From the NCBI RefSeq assembly GCF_022655595.1, contig NZ_CP093379.1:926501-990500 (forward strand): DNA of 64,000 nucleotides. Reading direction: 5' to 3'. This document shows, in pieces, positions 54,630-63,948 of this stretch. A program made the position numbers and the translations under genes. The notes under the pieces were generated by a model. It was given only the letters and a program-made list of their open reading frames with translations. It did no database searches and had not been told where the DNA came from. The stretch comes from Ignatzschineria rhizosphaerae. GTDB taxonomy: Bacteria > Pseudomonadota > Gammaproteobacteria > Cardiobacteriales > Wohlfahrtiimonadaceae. Position 1 is the stretch's first letter. Each line of letters opens with the position of its first letter.

Positions 54630-55457
54630 TTAAATCAATAAAGCATCACATTGTGATGTGATATAGGGATTATCATTACCTTGAATTTCACGAATCATCT
54701 CATTGCGCTCACATTCCCATTTTTTTGGAGGATATTTTTCATTCCAGTTATTCATGAGATTTTGTTCACGATTCGAGATTGAGAGTTGATAACGACCGAC
54801 CATATAAAGATACGTACGAGCAATCATGCCTTTTACTTCATTTCGCGGTTGAACTTGGCGATTTTTAAAATCTGTTGCAAATTGGCATTGGCCATATTGA
54901 TTAAAGCGTTTAGTAAATTCACTAAAACGAAAGTTCGAGCGATCGCCATTGATCTCTCCAATAGCGGGCTGTAAATTATGCATATCCCCCTCCATGACAT
55001 TAAAAAACTCACTGTAATCAGGTTGAGTTTTACAATTTTCTCGTCCGCCTTTTTGCCAACATTGCAACTGGTTACCAAAGGCATAAGCGGGCATCACATG
55101 TTCCCATTCTATACGATTAGCACGCTCGGCATTTTTACGAATAGTATAACCACAGCTTTGAAGATCGACTTCTCCTCGCTTGCCTTTCCATGAAAAATCA
55201 CAACCACAATAAAACTCTTTCTGTGCAGGGTTTGCTTTATAGATCTCTGTTAAACGAGCTTTCGCTTGGTTAAATGTTTGTCCTTCTACCGCAAGTTCAG
55301 GTTGATTTTTGCCTAAAATATCGAGGTCAAATTGGGATAAATAGGCAGAAGCGATGAGCAATATGGTGCCTATTAGCCAATAGAGAGGATTTTTCTTTTT
55401 AAAGAGCTCATTTGCTAGCTGTTCAAAAATATTTTTAGGTTTTCTTTTACGAGCCAT
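54630..55457 (-). CDS. Endonuclease I family nuclease
   Basis: A 275-residue EndA/Dns-type His-Me finger nuclease. Marks: FYCGCDFSWKGKRGEVDLQSCGY, NRIEWEHVMPAYAFG with the catalytic His, GDMHNLQPAIGEINGDRSNFRF with the metal-binding Asn, and the late RTYLYMVGRY. A membrane helix (about 27-44) replaces a clear cleaved signal, so it is probably anchored on the periplasmic side. Eight cysteines suit the periplasm. I chose ATG 55457; the TTG at 55484 adds nine residues. Confidence 0.85.
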   Translation of the reverse strand: MARKRKPKNIFEQLANELFKKKNPLYWLIGTILLIASAYLSQFDLDILGKNQPELAVEGQTFNQAKARLTEIYKANPAQKEFYCGCDFSWKGKRGEVDLQSCGYTIRKNAERANRIEWEHVMPAYAFGNQLQCWQKGGRENCKTQPDYSEFFNVMEGDMHNLQPAIGEINGDRSNFRFSEFTKRFNQYGQCQFATDFKNRQVQPRNEVKGMIARTYLYMVGRYQLSISNREQNLMNNWNEKYPPKKWECERNEMIREIQGNDNPYITSQCDALLI

Positions 55458-55837
55458 TGGTTTGTCAATATTCCTATGATGCAACAGCCTTTTGAGGGCG
55501 TGATTTTTCTAATAATAAATGAGAGGTATTATACGAATATTTGATGATTTATGCAGGAATGCTCGCTGCTTTGATGGTTTTTTAGCCGATATCTTCTTTG
55601 TATTAAAAGATCTCTTTCAGTGCCATTTTTGATAATAGATTGTCTATATTTCTCGTTTTAATTTGTGAAATATTGAGAGTAGCCTCATAAATCTCTCTTA
55701 ATTTATTAATATAACTTACTGTTTTTAAATCACTTAACCTTATATTTAAATGTATAGTTTTTGCATTGTAAGTTGATATCAATTAGATTGAAGAAAGCCA
55801 TATGGCGATTGATAACAATGATAATCAGGAGGAATGT
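55458..55837. other. Divergent intergenic region endA - amidase operon
   Basis: 380 AT-rich bases with the promoters of both units; no repeat or fold was noted. GGAGGAATGT just before 55838 is a strong ribosome site. Confidence 0.4.
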
Positions 55838-56020
55838 ATGAGTTATTCCATTAAAGAGAGACTTGCTCAAAAACAGGTAAATGTTAACCCTAATACTGAG
55901 AAAGAAGTAGAAATGCGCTGGAAAGCTATTGAACAACTACGAGCTGGCATTGATTCTAAGAATCTGGCAGATGCCTCTATTTGCCTTGTGAATACGGCAG
56001 GTAAAAATCACGTTGAGTAG
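55838..56020 (+). CDS. Small protein preceding the amidase (AtzG/GatC-like?)
   Basis: A 60-residue hydrophilic protein, mostly helical by appearance (EKEVEMRWKAIEQLRAGI) with an ADASICLV stretch near the end. I cannot assign a family from sequence. It is read from a strong ribosome site, 51 bases before an amidase-signature gene. In the cyanuric acid pathway the small AtzG protein precedes and binds AtzE amidase, and GatC does likewise for GatA, so a partner role is a reasonable inference. The frame extends upstream to 55802, but the ATG at 55838 has the GGAGGAA site. Confidence 0.55.
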   Translation: MSYSIKERLAQKQVNVNPNTEKEVEMRWKAIEQLRAGIDSKNLADASICLVNTAGKNHVE

Positions 56021-56071
56021 CAGTAAATGTAAAGCATTGAAATCATCTTTTTCTATTTTTAGGAGGCTTTT

Positions 56072-57481
56072 ATGAGCAATCCCATACTTTTTTTACCCGT
56101 TAGTGAACTTGCAAAAAAGATTCAATCGCGAGAACTGACTTCTGTTGAACTAACTAAGCTGTTTTTAGATCATTCACATGAATTAAACCCAACACTTAAT
56201 GCTTATATCTCCTTTCGTGATGAAAAAGCATTAGCAGATGCTGCAAAAATGGATGCGGAGATTCTTGCTGGGAATTATCGTGGCTTACTACACGGAATCC
56301 CCATGGCAATTAAAGATAATATCTATGTAGGCAATGAAGTCACGACGATGGCTTCAAAGTATCATGAAAACTTTGTCTCTGAGGATGATGCTTCTGTTGT
56401 TGAAAATCTTAAAAATGCCGGTGTTGTGTTGATTGGAAAATTGAACATGCATGAATATGCGTGGGGCATCACCAATAATAGTCCACACTTTGGTCCTGTT
56501 AAAAACCCTTGGAATTTAAGTAAAATCCCAGGAGGTTCAAGTGGTGGAACGGGAGCGGCTGTTTCTGCGGGATTAACGCCTGTTAGTTTAGGAACAGACA
56601 CTGCTGGATCTATTCGTATTCCCTCATCTGCGTGCGGTATTGTCGGGTTAAAACCCACCCATGGATTAGTGCCTAAATATGGCTGCTTCCCACTAGCGTG
56701 GACACTAGATCATATTGGACCTATGACCAAAACGGTAGAAGATGCCGCCATTGTGTTGCAAGCGATTGCTGGATTTGATTCTCGTGACCCTGTTTCTAAA
56801 AAAATTGACACCATTGACTATCTTGCCGGTATTGATTCACCATTAGCGGGCAGAGTGATCGGTATTGAAGAAGATTATTTCTTTAAAGATGTGGATGCCC
56901 CTATTGAAGCGATGATTCGGGAGCTCTTAGCAAAGCTTGAGGCAAATGGCGCAGTAGTGAAGAAGGTGAAAATTCCAGCGCTACGTTACTCTGAATATGT
57001 GGAACTTGCGACAAGTTTATCAGAAGCAAGCGCGATTCATTATGAGCAGCTAAAGAAAGATCCTAACCATTATGGTGAAGATATCCGTATGTTGTTTGAA
57101 TTAGGGTTACTCTTTGATTCAGTAGACTACCTTCAAGCACAGCAACTTCGTAGTGAACTAAAAGCAGAATTTACGAAGGTGTTTGAAGAGATTGATGTGC
57201 TTATTGCTCCGACGTTACCTTCCTTGCCTAACGATATTGGTAGTGATCTTGTAATGATTAATGGCAAAGAAGAAGATGTGCTTAATAATACGATTCGAAT
57301 GACAGGACCAAGTAATTTAACAGGATTGCCGGCGCTCAGCATGCCAATTGGTTTAGTAGATGGATTACCAGTGGGAATGCAGATTATCGGAGATGCTTTT
57401 GATGAAAAGACGATCTTTAATATTGCTAAAAACATTGAAAAATTAGTGCAATTTGAGGGAGTTCCACCGATTATCAAATAG
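56072..57481 (+). CDS. Amidase-signature family amidohydrolase
   Basis: A 469-residue cytoplasmic amidase with the full Ser-Ser-Lys triad: Lys81 in GIPMAIKDNIYV, Ser156 in PGGSSGGTGAAVSAG and Ser180 in TDTAGSIRIPSS. The text is near AtzE, GatA and other amidases that free ammonia from amides. It is downstream of the small gene at 55838, probably as a pair. GAGGC precedes the ATG. The IS481-type element has landed 33 bases after its stop. Substrate unknown. Confidence 0.88.
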   Translation: MSNPILFLPVSELAKKIQSRELTSVELTKLFLDHSHELNPTLNAYISFRDEKALADAAKMDAEILAGNYRGLLHGIPMAIKDNIYVGNEVTTMASKYHENFVSEDDASVVENLKNAGVVLIGKLNMHEYAWGITNNSPHFGPVKNPWNLSKIPGGSSGGTGAAVSAGLTPVSLGTDTAGSIRIPSSACGIVGLKPTHGLVPKYGCFPLAWTLDHIGPMTKTVEDAAIVLQAIAGFDSRDPVSKKIDTIDYLAGIDSPLAGRVIGIEEDYFFKDVDAPIEAMIRELLAKLEANGAVVKKVKIPALRYSEYVELATSLSEASAIHYEQLKKDPNHYGEDIRMLFELGLLFDSVDYLQAQQLRSELKAEFTKVFEEIDVLIAPTLPSLPNDIGSDLVMINGKEEDVLNNTIRMTGPSNLTGLPALSMPIGLVDGLPVGMQIIGDAFDEKTIFNIAKNIEKLVQFEGVPPIIK

Positions 57482-57513
57482 TAGATAATCATTTAGGTGT
57501 TAGAAATCGGCGG

Positions 57514-58353
57514 GTTGTTTACACTTCAGTGTTAAAATAATTTTCTAAAACTTCATAAGGCGTTAAACCATTAATACCCTTATGAGGTTTTACTGTGTTG
57601 TAATAGTTTAAAAATCGTTTTAGCTTCTTTTTCCGATCATCTGAACTGATAAACTCTTCCTGATTATGCCACATTTCCATGAGTGTTCGAATGACTCTTT
57701 CTGCTTTTCCATTCGTTTGAGGGCAAGCTGGCTTTGTAAACTTTTGATTAATCTTATGTGTTAGACACATTTCGACAAAGGCATGTTCTGATGTACCTTT
57801 ATACTCACGACCATTATCCGAATAGGTGCATTCTACAGTATAGGGACACTGTTCTAACAGATCCCATCGAAGAAATTCAGCAGCACTAAACTGTGATTTA
57901 TCAGGATAAATACCGGCATAAAGTTCTCTTGAAAAATCATCAATTCCTACAAATAAATACTCTCTAGTGCGATTTTTAAGATCCCCTTTTAAAAGAGGGA
58001 GCCGTTTAGTATCCACATGGACCATCTCGCCAGGATAGTTTTTGTTATAACGTTTAGCCCTCTTTTTAAGTTTCTCTTCAATAGATTTTTCAATCTTTGC
58101 AAGACGTTTAATGCTATACTTAATTGTTCTATAACGTTCATTTTTACTAGCTAATGGCACAAACAAGTTCAATCTACCTTGTTTTAGTACTTTATAGATC
58201 GTAGGTCTGCTTACCATAAAACGCTCAGCTAGATAGGTTACGGTAAATTTTTCTTGATGATGTAATCGCCAAATCTCTTCTCGATGAAACGGCGTTAATT
58301 TTGTTTTTCGATGGATATTCATAACAGTATTTTCTCCTAATACTGTAAACAAC
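57514..58353. mobile_element. IS481-type insertion sequence
   Basis: About 840 bases with inverted ends GTTGTTTACA(C)T at the left and the inverse A(C)TGTAAACAAC at the right, enclosing one transposase gene on the minus strand. The match may reach further (CGGGTTGTTTAC and CGCGTTGTTTAC). The transposase stop codon lies inside the left end. No clear target duplication was seen. Only one copy is present in this window. Confidence 0.82.
57519..58322 (-). CDS. IS481-family transposase
   Basis: A 267-residue DDE transposase. The N-terminal helix-turn-helix (FHREEIWRLHHQEKFTVTYLAERFMVSRPTIYK) is followed by the rve core: VHVDTKRLP (first Asp), YSDNGREYKG (second Asp) and PQTNGKAERVIRTL (Glu). The frame appears complete, so it is probably active. 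I chose the ATG at 58322 (MNIHRK); the frame runs 10 codons further upstream into the inverted end. It is the only gene of the insertion sequence. Confidence 0.9.
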   Translation of the reverse strand: MNIHRKTKLTPFHREEIWRLHHQEKFTVTYLAERFMVSRPTIYKVLKQGRLNLFVPLASKNERYRTIKYSIKRLAKIEKSIEEKLKKRAKRYNKNYPGEMVHVDTKRLPLLKGDLKNRTREYLFVGIDDFSRELYAGIYPDKSQFSAAEFLRWDLLEQCPYTVECTYSDNGREYKGTSEHAFVEMCLTHKINQKFTKPACPQTNGKAERVIRTLMEMWHNQEEFISSDDRKKKLKRFLNYYNTVKPHKGINGLTPYEVLENYFNTEV

Positions 58354-58678
58354 GCGATAAAATCCTACAATTTAGGAGTAATAATTTAACAGCGTTACAT
58401 ATTTTGTAACGCTTTTTTTATGGTGTCATGAATCATGTAGGGATGCTTTAAACAGCATTTGATGATTATATATCGTTGTCAGTAGTAATGGCGGGTATCT
58501 TAACTTTCTTTTAAAAACAAAATATTAGAATATTACGAATTTTATGAAGTAATGGGCTGTTTGATTATATGACATAGGCTATAAAATATAGTATTAATAT
58601 TTTAAATATATTATTCATGATGATATGATAATTTTCAATGCCTTTATTGTGAGTGAATTATATTAGGAGTAATAATAG
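58354..58678. other. Intergenic region between the IS and the lipoprotein gene
   Basis: 325 AT-rich bases. A GTAACG...CGTTAC-like inverted pair (AACAGCGTTACATATTTTGTAACGC, near 58389-58412) lies near the IS and is followed by TTTTTT, so it is likely the remaining terminator of the amidase unit. No gene seen. Confidence 0.5.
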
Positions 58679-58921
58679 ATGTTTTTGAATAAAAAAATGC
58701 TATATACGGCAATGTTTGCTGTGGTTCTGGCGGGATGTAATTTTGACTTAACCGAGCAAGGTATCAGAAGAGCCGAAATAAACAATCGAGCAAAAAATGA
58801 GAATCTCAATGAACAGCAGTGCACCCAAGCTGGGGGAAAACTTGAATTGAGAGATGGTATTACTTATTGCCGAGTTTCACCACAAATCGTTAATACTTGG
58901 GATGATTCGAAAGATTATTAA
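58679..58921 (+). CDS. Small lipoprotein
   Basis: An 80-residue protein with a lipoprotein signal; the lipobox is VLAG-C (Cys20). The mature 60 residues contain NEQQCTQAGGKLELRDGITYC, two Cys that may pair. I recognise no family, though short secreted proteins with a CxxxGG turn and a late Cys are common. TAGGAG lies before the ATG. It converges with the MscS gene, with a shared terminator between them. Confidence 0.7.
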   Translation: MFLNKKMLYTAMFAVVLAGCNFDLTEQGIRRAEINNRAKNENLNEQQCTQAGGKLELRDGITYCRVSPQIVNTWDDSKDY

Positions 58922-58960
58922 GATAGTATCAATACTTATTAATAAATTTTAGTGGATGAA

Positions 58961-58993
58961 AAAAGCGCCTTACATGAAGATGAAGGCGCTTTT
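58961..58993. terminator. Two-way terminator between convergent genes
   Basis: AAAAGCGCCTT / AAGGCGCTTTT, a perfect 11-base stem with an 11-base loop and T-runs on both strands, between the lipoprotein and MscS genes. Confidence 0.85.
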
Positions 58994-59034
58994 AATGTTT
59001 TATAATAACTAATTGAATAAAGTTTTAAGCCAGC

Positions 59035-60738
59035 TTAGTTTTTACCGGTAATAACTTGATTTTGATTATCTCGCATCTCAATATTAGTAAATGGCATACT
59101 CCAGCCCTCTTTTTGTGCGCAGCGTAAACAAGCTTCTTGTAATAAACGCCCAGATTGGAAGTAGTAAGCTGCAGATGATCCCTTCATTGCAACAATCACC
59201 GTATAGACTAAGGACATCCCTTCATTAATTTTACGAAATTCAACGCTTAGAGAGTTGTATTGATCATGAAGTGCAGTATTAGATAAAAATTCTGTGATAT
59301 AAGCTTTAAGCTTGCTGAAAATCTCATCAACAGGGGTATCAAAATGTTTATAGGAGAGGCCAAAGTCAGCAACAGCGTAATAGCCATAAGAGAGATTAGT
59401 AGGCGCTCCTGCGATAAAGTCAGCAGTTGGGTAGATAATTGTACTATTAAATGAGTTTAGATAGACAGACTCGGGGGTTTGACGTTTAACTTCTCCAAAA
59501 GTACCGTTAGGAAGAATGAAACTATCGCCTACTTTTGCCGGGAACCAGATCTCATCATTATTAAATGGACGAGAAGTTAAGGTTTCAAGTTCAGGCAGCA
59601 TTAAACGGATTCGGCCATTATCTAGTGAAGGGTTATAGAGCGTTGCTGTATAAAGCGTGATTCGTTCAATGATCCATGGAACACCACGATAGATCACGCG
59701 TTCCCCTTGTCTTGCTGACCCTAAGTTTAAAAAGAGACGAATTTCTGAGAAATATTTGGGAACGTAATTTCTAAAGGCAAAGATAAGCGCTAATAAAATT
59801 AAGATCGCAATACCAAAGAGCACCATATCACCCATTGAATGCACAACAATTAAGAAGGCAACAACAGAGGTGATGACAGAGATAATTCGGTAAATGAGCA
59901 GTAATAAACGTGCGCGAAGATTAACTTTTTGCTGGCCTTTTTGACGGTTATGTCGGCGCTGTAAGATGAAATCCATCCCTTTAGTCAGGATATAGAGTAC
60001 AGCAAAAAATGTTGCAAAAGAGACTAATAAGATAAGACCACGACCTTTTAGAAAATCAACAATCCCATTTTTAAGAGATTGAAGGAAGGTTTCATCGGTC
60101 GTCATTGCATCTAAAAGATTTTGATAATGATCTCGGTCACGTACTAAATCTTTTAAGAAAGAGCTCCAATTATTATTAATTGTCTCAAGTTTTTTGGTTA
60201 ATGTAGGGCTTAAAGATTCTTTGGGAATGGTATTAAGGTAGGCAAGCCCTTTTTCAAGAGTTGCGATTTTCTCTTTTGTTAAAGTGAGCTCACGATTAAT
60301 ATCTTCTTTTTCACGGGTTGCTTTTGTTAAACGTTGAATTTCAGAAAAAACAGGTTGAACAATTTGTAAGAGCTCTGCTTGCCAATCATAATTGAGCTCT
60401 TCCTCATTACCTGTTTTTGTTAAAAAATTAATATCAACGCCACCTAAAGCATATTTTTCAAACTCGGTGCGAGATTGTGTTAAGCGAGCTTGCAGTTGGT
60501 TAATACGATCTTCAATCTCCGATTTTGTCTCTGCTGTGACAGCATCATTGAGTTCTATTTTTAACGCTGCGATTTTTGATTGAATATCTTCTATAGAGTT
60601 TTCAGTAGATTCCAAAACATCACAGCACTCTATCGAGGGGGAAGGATTATTAATCGTATTTGCCGCTGCAAAAGTCGTTGCAAGGAGGATTAAAAAGGCG
60701 CTAATAAGGGTGCCGAAGGCGATTTTTTTATTAAACAT
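59035..60738 (-). CDS. MscS-family mechanosensitive channel protein
   Basis: A 567-residue protein: a signal peptide (cleavage near FAAA), a periplasmic coiled-coil region (about 40-225), membrane helices at about 245-265, 288-308 and 313-332, and a cytoplasmic MscS-like domain. The third helix ends in IFAFRNYVPKYFSEIRLFLNLG and leads to a beta domain (GVPWIIERITLYTATLYNP; PNGTFGEVKR) typical of MscS. The glycine/alanine-rich pore helix of classic MscS is less regular here, so it may be a signalling or low-conductance relative. Confidence 0.75.
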   Translation of the reverse strand: MFNKKIAFGTLISAFLILLATTFAAANTINNPSPSIECCDVLESTENSIEDIQSKIAALKIELNDAVTAETKSEIEDRINQLQARLTQSRTEFEKYALGGVDINFLTKTGNEEELNYDWQAELLQIVQPVFSEIQRLTKATREKEDINRELTLTKEKIATLEKGLAYLNTIPKESLSPTLTKKLETINNNWSSFLKDLVRDRDHYQNLLDAMTTDETFLQSLKNGIVDFLKGRGLILLVSFATFFAVLYILTKGMDFILQRRHNRQKGQQKVNLRARLLLLIYRIISVITSVVAFLIVVHSMGDMVLFGIAILILLALIFAFRNYVPKYFSEIRLFLNLGSARQGERVIYRGVPWIIERITLYTATLYNPSLDNGRIRLMLPELETLTSRPFNNDEIWFPAKVGDSFILPNGTFGEVKRQTPESVYLNSFNSTIIYPTADFIAGAPTNLSYGYYAVADFGLSYKHFDTPVDEIFSKLKAYITEFLSNTALHDQYNSLSVEFRKINEGMSLVYTVIVAMKGSSAAYYFQSGRLLQEACLRCAQKEGWSMPFTNIEMRDNQNQVITGKN

Positions 60739-61040
60739 AAGCTCTCTATTTTAAAATCGTTTTTGATACAAAGACATTTAATGGTAGCAAATATAGAGCT
60801 CAAAATCATGAGGATAGGCTAGATTATTAGATGTTAAGCCTAACAAGATGCGGGTTATTAAAGGGTTATGAATAGCCTGAAAAAGCAGTTTCCATTGATA
60901 ATAATCAGCTAACAAGCTGTAATCTCAGGCTTAATTAAAGAATACTTTTTTATAGATTTTTATCAGTCAAGATCGATAATTTACTTAAGATGAATCATTA
61001 TGGTGGTTAAAATTTACTCAACTTTAACCACCGATAATAC
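60739..61040. other. Gap with hairpin at the phnW 3' end
   Basis: About 300 bases with no gene. GGTGGTTAAA / TTTAACCACC (61002-61032) forms a 10-base stem just past the phnW stop and may end its transcript, though no T-run follows. Confidence 0.45.
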
Positions 61041-62138
61041 TTAAATAGCCATATCATCTAAAGCATAAGTAATGGCGTTAATGGCTTGTCTCATCTCTAA
61101 AGCGTTAATAGCGCCGATTGAGCCAACACGGAAAGTCTCTATCTCTGTAAGCTTGCCGGGATAGAGCATAAATCCTTCTGCTTTTGTGACTTCATAAAGG
61201 GTTTTAAAACTGTACTTTGTAGCAGTAGGGGCTAAGAAAGTAATGATTATCGCCGATAGATCCTCTTCTTTTAAAAAGGGCTTAATTCCTACTTTTTTCA
61301 TTCCCTCAAGTAGGAGTTTAGAATTTGCTTCATAACGTGCTAAACGCGCAGGTTGTCCGCCTTCCTCAAAGAACTGTAAAAGGGCTTCATAAAGAGCTAC
61401 AACAACATGTGTTGGTGGTGTAAAGCGCCATTGTCCTGTTTTTTCCATGTAATAATATTGATCATAAAGATCGAGTGAAATGGAAGGACTATGATGCTCA
61501 CATCCTTCGATGATTGCTTTACGCAAGAAGACAAAGCCCATTCCCGGAACTCCCTCTAAACATTTCCCGCTTGCTGCAATGAGGGCATCAAATTGTAAGG
61601 AGGTGACTTCAATGGGGTAGGCTCCAAAAGAACTCATCGCATCCACAATTAGACCGACGCCTTTATCTTGGCAAAGATCACTAATTTCTTGCAAGGGGTT
61701 GAGAATACCCGTACCTGTTTCACAATGAATTAATCCAACATGAGTAATACTTTTGTCATCTTTTAAAGCTTTTTCTACGAGATTAAGTGCTACTTTTTCA
61801 GACTCAGGAAAAGAGAGTATCGTTGTTTTTATGCCAAGTTTTTGACTAATAGTCGCCATTCTTCGGCAATAAGCGCCATTGTCTAATACTAATAGGTGCC
61901 CCGTTTTAGGAACAACCGTACCAATTGCCGCTTCCACTGAAAAGGTGCCACTTCCTTGCATAGGAACAACAGTATAATCCCCTTGATTTTTAATTATTTT
62001 CAAAAGGGATTGGCGAAGATTTTTAGTAATTGTTTTAAAATCCTCATCCCAAGAGCCCCAATCATTGAGCATTGCAAGCTTAGTGCGAAGGGTTGTTGTT
62101 AAAGGTCCTGGGGTTAGTAATATTTTATCACGGCTCAT
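61041..62138 (-). CDS. phnW: 2-aminoethylphosphonate-pyruvate transaminase
   Basis: A 365-residue PLP enzyme (fold type I): LLTPGPLTTT at the start, MQGSGTFSVEAAIGT, VDAMSSFGAYPI (Asp166) and ASGKCLEGVPGMGFV with the PLP Lys192, all typical of PhnW. It turns 2-aminoethylphosphonate plus pyruvate into phosphonoacetaldehyde and alanine. Genes for an aminoethylphosphonate-type transporter lie upstream on the same strand. No phnX hydrolase is in the window. AAAGGAGTC precedes the ATG. Confidence 0.9.
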   Translation of the reverse strand: MSRDKILLTPGPLTTTLRTKLAMLNDWGSWDEDFKTITKNLRQSLLKIIKNQGDYTVVPMQGSGTFSVEAAIGTVVPKTGHLLVLDNGAYCRRMATISQKLGIKTTILSFPESEKVALNLVEKALKDDKSITHVGLIHCETGTGILNPLQEISDLCQDKGVGLIVDAMSSFGAYPIEVTSLQFDALIAASGKCLEGVPGMGFVFLRKAIIEGCEHHSPSISLDLYDQYYYMEKTGQWRFTPPTHVVVALYEALLQFFEEGGQPARLARYEANSKLLLEGMKKVGIKPFLKEEDLSAIIITFLAPTATKYSFKTLYEVTKAEGFMLYPGKLTEIETFRVGSIGAINALEMRQAINAITYALDDMAI

Positions 62139-62249
62139 AAAAGACTCCTTTTAGGTATCTATTTAGTTTGTATTAGGTTGGAAATTTGGGAAGTTACTAA
62201 GAAGTGTTGTCTAGGGTAATCTTAAGAGATTGACTTTAAACATCTCGCT

Positions 62250-63944
62250 TTAAGCATTTCTCCAGCGCTGCGTTCGGTGTAAAACTACTTTTTCTAAGAG
62301 CACAAAGAATATTAAGGCGCTAATAGAGAGTGCAGTAATAATAACGGCCATGGCAGTGGCGCCCCCGACATCTCCGGCATCATCAAGATTAAGGATCGCA
62401 ACAGCCGCTAGCTCTGTTTCAGGAGAGTAGATAAAGATGACCGCTGAAATAGTCGTCATCGCATTGATAAAAAGATAACGAGCCACATCAATGAGGGTTG
62501 GAATTGAAATGGGGAGCGTTACAGTCCAAAGGGTTCTTAAAACAGGTGTTTTAAGGGATGCTGCGACTGCTTCAAACTCACTATCAATGCTCTTTAGGGC
62601 ACTCCCTGTTGAGATAAAGCTCGTACTAAAAAAGTGAATGATCGTACAGACAACTAAGATTGTCATTGTGTGATAAAGACCATTTAGGGGGTTATCAACC
62701 ATATTAAAAAAGAGGATATAGCCAATACCTAACACAAGTCCCGGGATCGCCATTGGTAGCATTGCAAAGAGGCGAAGAAATGCTTTGACTCTTGGAAATC
62801 CAGCTGTTTTCTCCACTAACCATGCGGCTAAGAAAATAATGATGATCCCAAAGATTGCCGTTAAACTTGCTAGTGTAATGGTATTTAGGACCGTATGAAA
62901 AAGATCTGATTCTATTAAGATAGAGTGATAATTAATAAAGCTTAAGCTTAAATTGTAAGGCCAAAAACTTACAAAAGAGGCATAAATAGGCATGATGAGC
63001 ATTGCTAACATCAGTAAACTGATAACGGTGCAGAAGCTAAATATCGCATAATCAAATTTAAGGGATTTTTTAGGCACTAATATGACCGATTTGGCGGTTA
63101 ATGTTGCGGCATGTTTTTTGCGGATTAGAAGATCGATAGAGAAGGTAAATAGTGCCGGCAATAAGAGTAATAAAGCAACTAACGCGCCTTGCTGAAAGTC
63201 TTGTTGCCCAATCATTAGACGAAAAACATCAGTGGCAAGCACATCAAAGTTCCCCCCGACAATTTTAGGAATTCCAAAATCGGTAATTGTTAGGGTAAAA
63301 GCCACCATTGCTGCCGAGATAATGCCATATTTGCAACTTGGTAAGGTGATTGTGAAAAATTTACGAAGCGGCGTTGTTCCCATACTATCCGCAGCTTCAT
63401 ATAATCTTGCATCTGCAATGGTTAATGTGGTTGTTAAAATCATTAACACATGCGGAAAGATGGCAAATAGCTCCGCAAGCACAATGCCTGACATTCCATA
63501 GATCGAATCAAATCCTAATAGTTGCCAAAACTTTAGTGCAATCCCTTGATTTCCAAACCAATAAATTAAGGAAATAGCCGATAAGAGTGAAGGAGCAAGC
63601 AAGGGGATAAGAGAAATGGCCCGATGAACACCTTTAAATGGCATACAGCTTCGGGTTAAACCATAGGCAAAAATAAAAGCAATAGGAATGATGATCACGG
63701 TGACTAAAAAGGCTATTGATAAGCTATTTTTTAAACTATTCAAGAGAGATGGTTGCTGAAAATAGGTGATTAAGCGATCAAAGGTACTACTGCCGGAAAA
63801 GGCGGGATCAACTATAAAAAGATTCTCAAAAACAGTTCCAAGGGGCGCAATTAAGAAGAGGAGGAAAAAGATTAAGATTAGAAATGTTAAAAGCGCAATA
63901 ATGGTGTTGTTAAGGGTGATTCTAGAAAAAAATGTAAAAGACAT
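62250..63944 (-). CDS. ABC permease, probably for 2-aminoethylphosphonate
   Basis: A 564-residue inner-membrane permease with twelve or so helices and two copies of the binding-protein-dependent motif (EAADSMGTTPLRKFFTITLP near 205 and EAVAASLKTPVLRTLWTVTLP near 465): a fused FbpB/PhnUV-like double permease. Its place between phnW and the tail of an ATPase gene points to aminoethylphosphonate import. Iron(III)-type relatives have the same shape, so the substrate rests on context. TTAGGAG lies before the ATG. Confidence 0.85.
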   Translation of the reverse strand: MSFTFFSRITLNNTIIALLTFLILIFFLLFLIAPLGTVFENLFIVDPAFSGSSTFDRLITYFQQPSLLNSLKNSLSIAFLVTVIIIPIAFIFAYGLTRSCMPFKGVHRAISLIPLLAPSLLSAISLIYWFGNQGIALKFWQLLGFDSIYGMSGIVLAELFAIFPHVLMILTTTLTIADARLYEAADSMGTTPLRKFFTITLPSCKYGIISAAMVAFTLTITDFGIPKIVGGNFDVLATDVFRLMIGQQDFQQGALVALLLLLPALFTFSIDLLIRKKHAATLTAKSVILVPKKSLKFDYAIFSFCTVISLLMLAMLIMPIYASFVSFWPYNLSLSFINYHSILIESDLFHTVLNTITLASLTAIFGIIIIFLAAWLVEKTAGFPRVKAFLRLFAMLPMAIPGLVLGIGYILFFNMVDNPLNGLYHTMTILVVCTIIHFFSTSFISTGSALKSIDSEFEAVAASLKTPVLRTLWTVTLPISIPTLIDVARYLFINAMTTISAVIFIYSPETELAAVAILNLDDAGDVGGATAMAVIITALSISALIFFVLLEKVVLHRTQRWRNA

Positions 63945-63948
63945 GTAA

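Noticed and set aside
57504-58365. Target-site duplication of the IS481-type element
   Set aside because: Flanking bases do not form a clear direct repeat.
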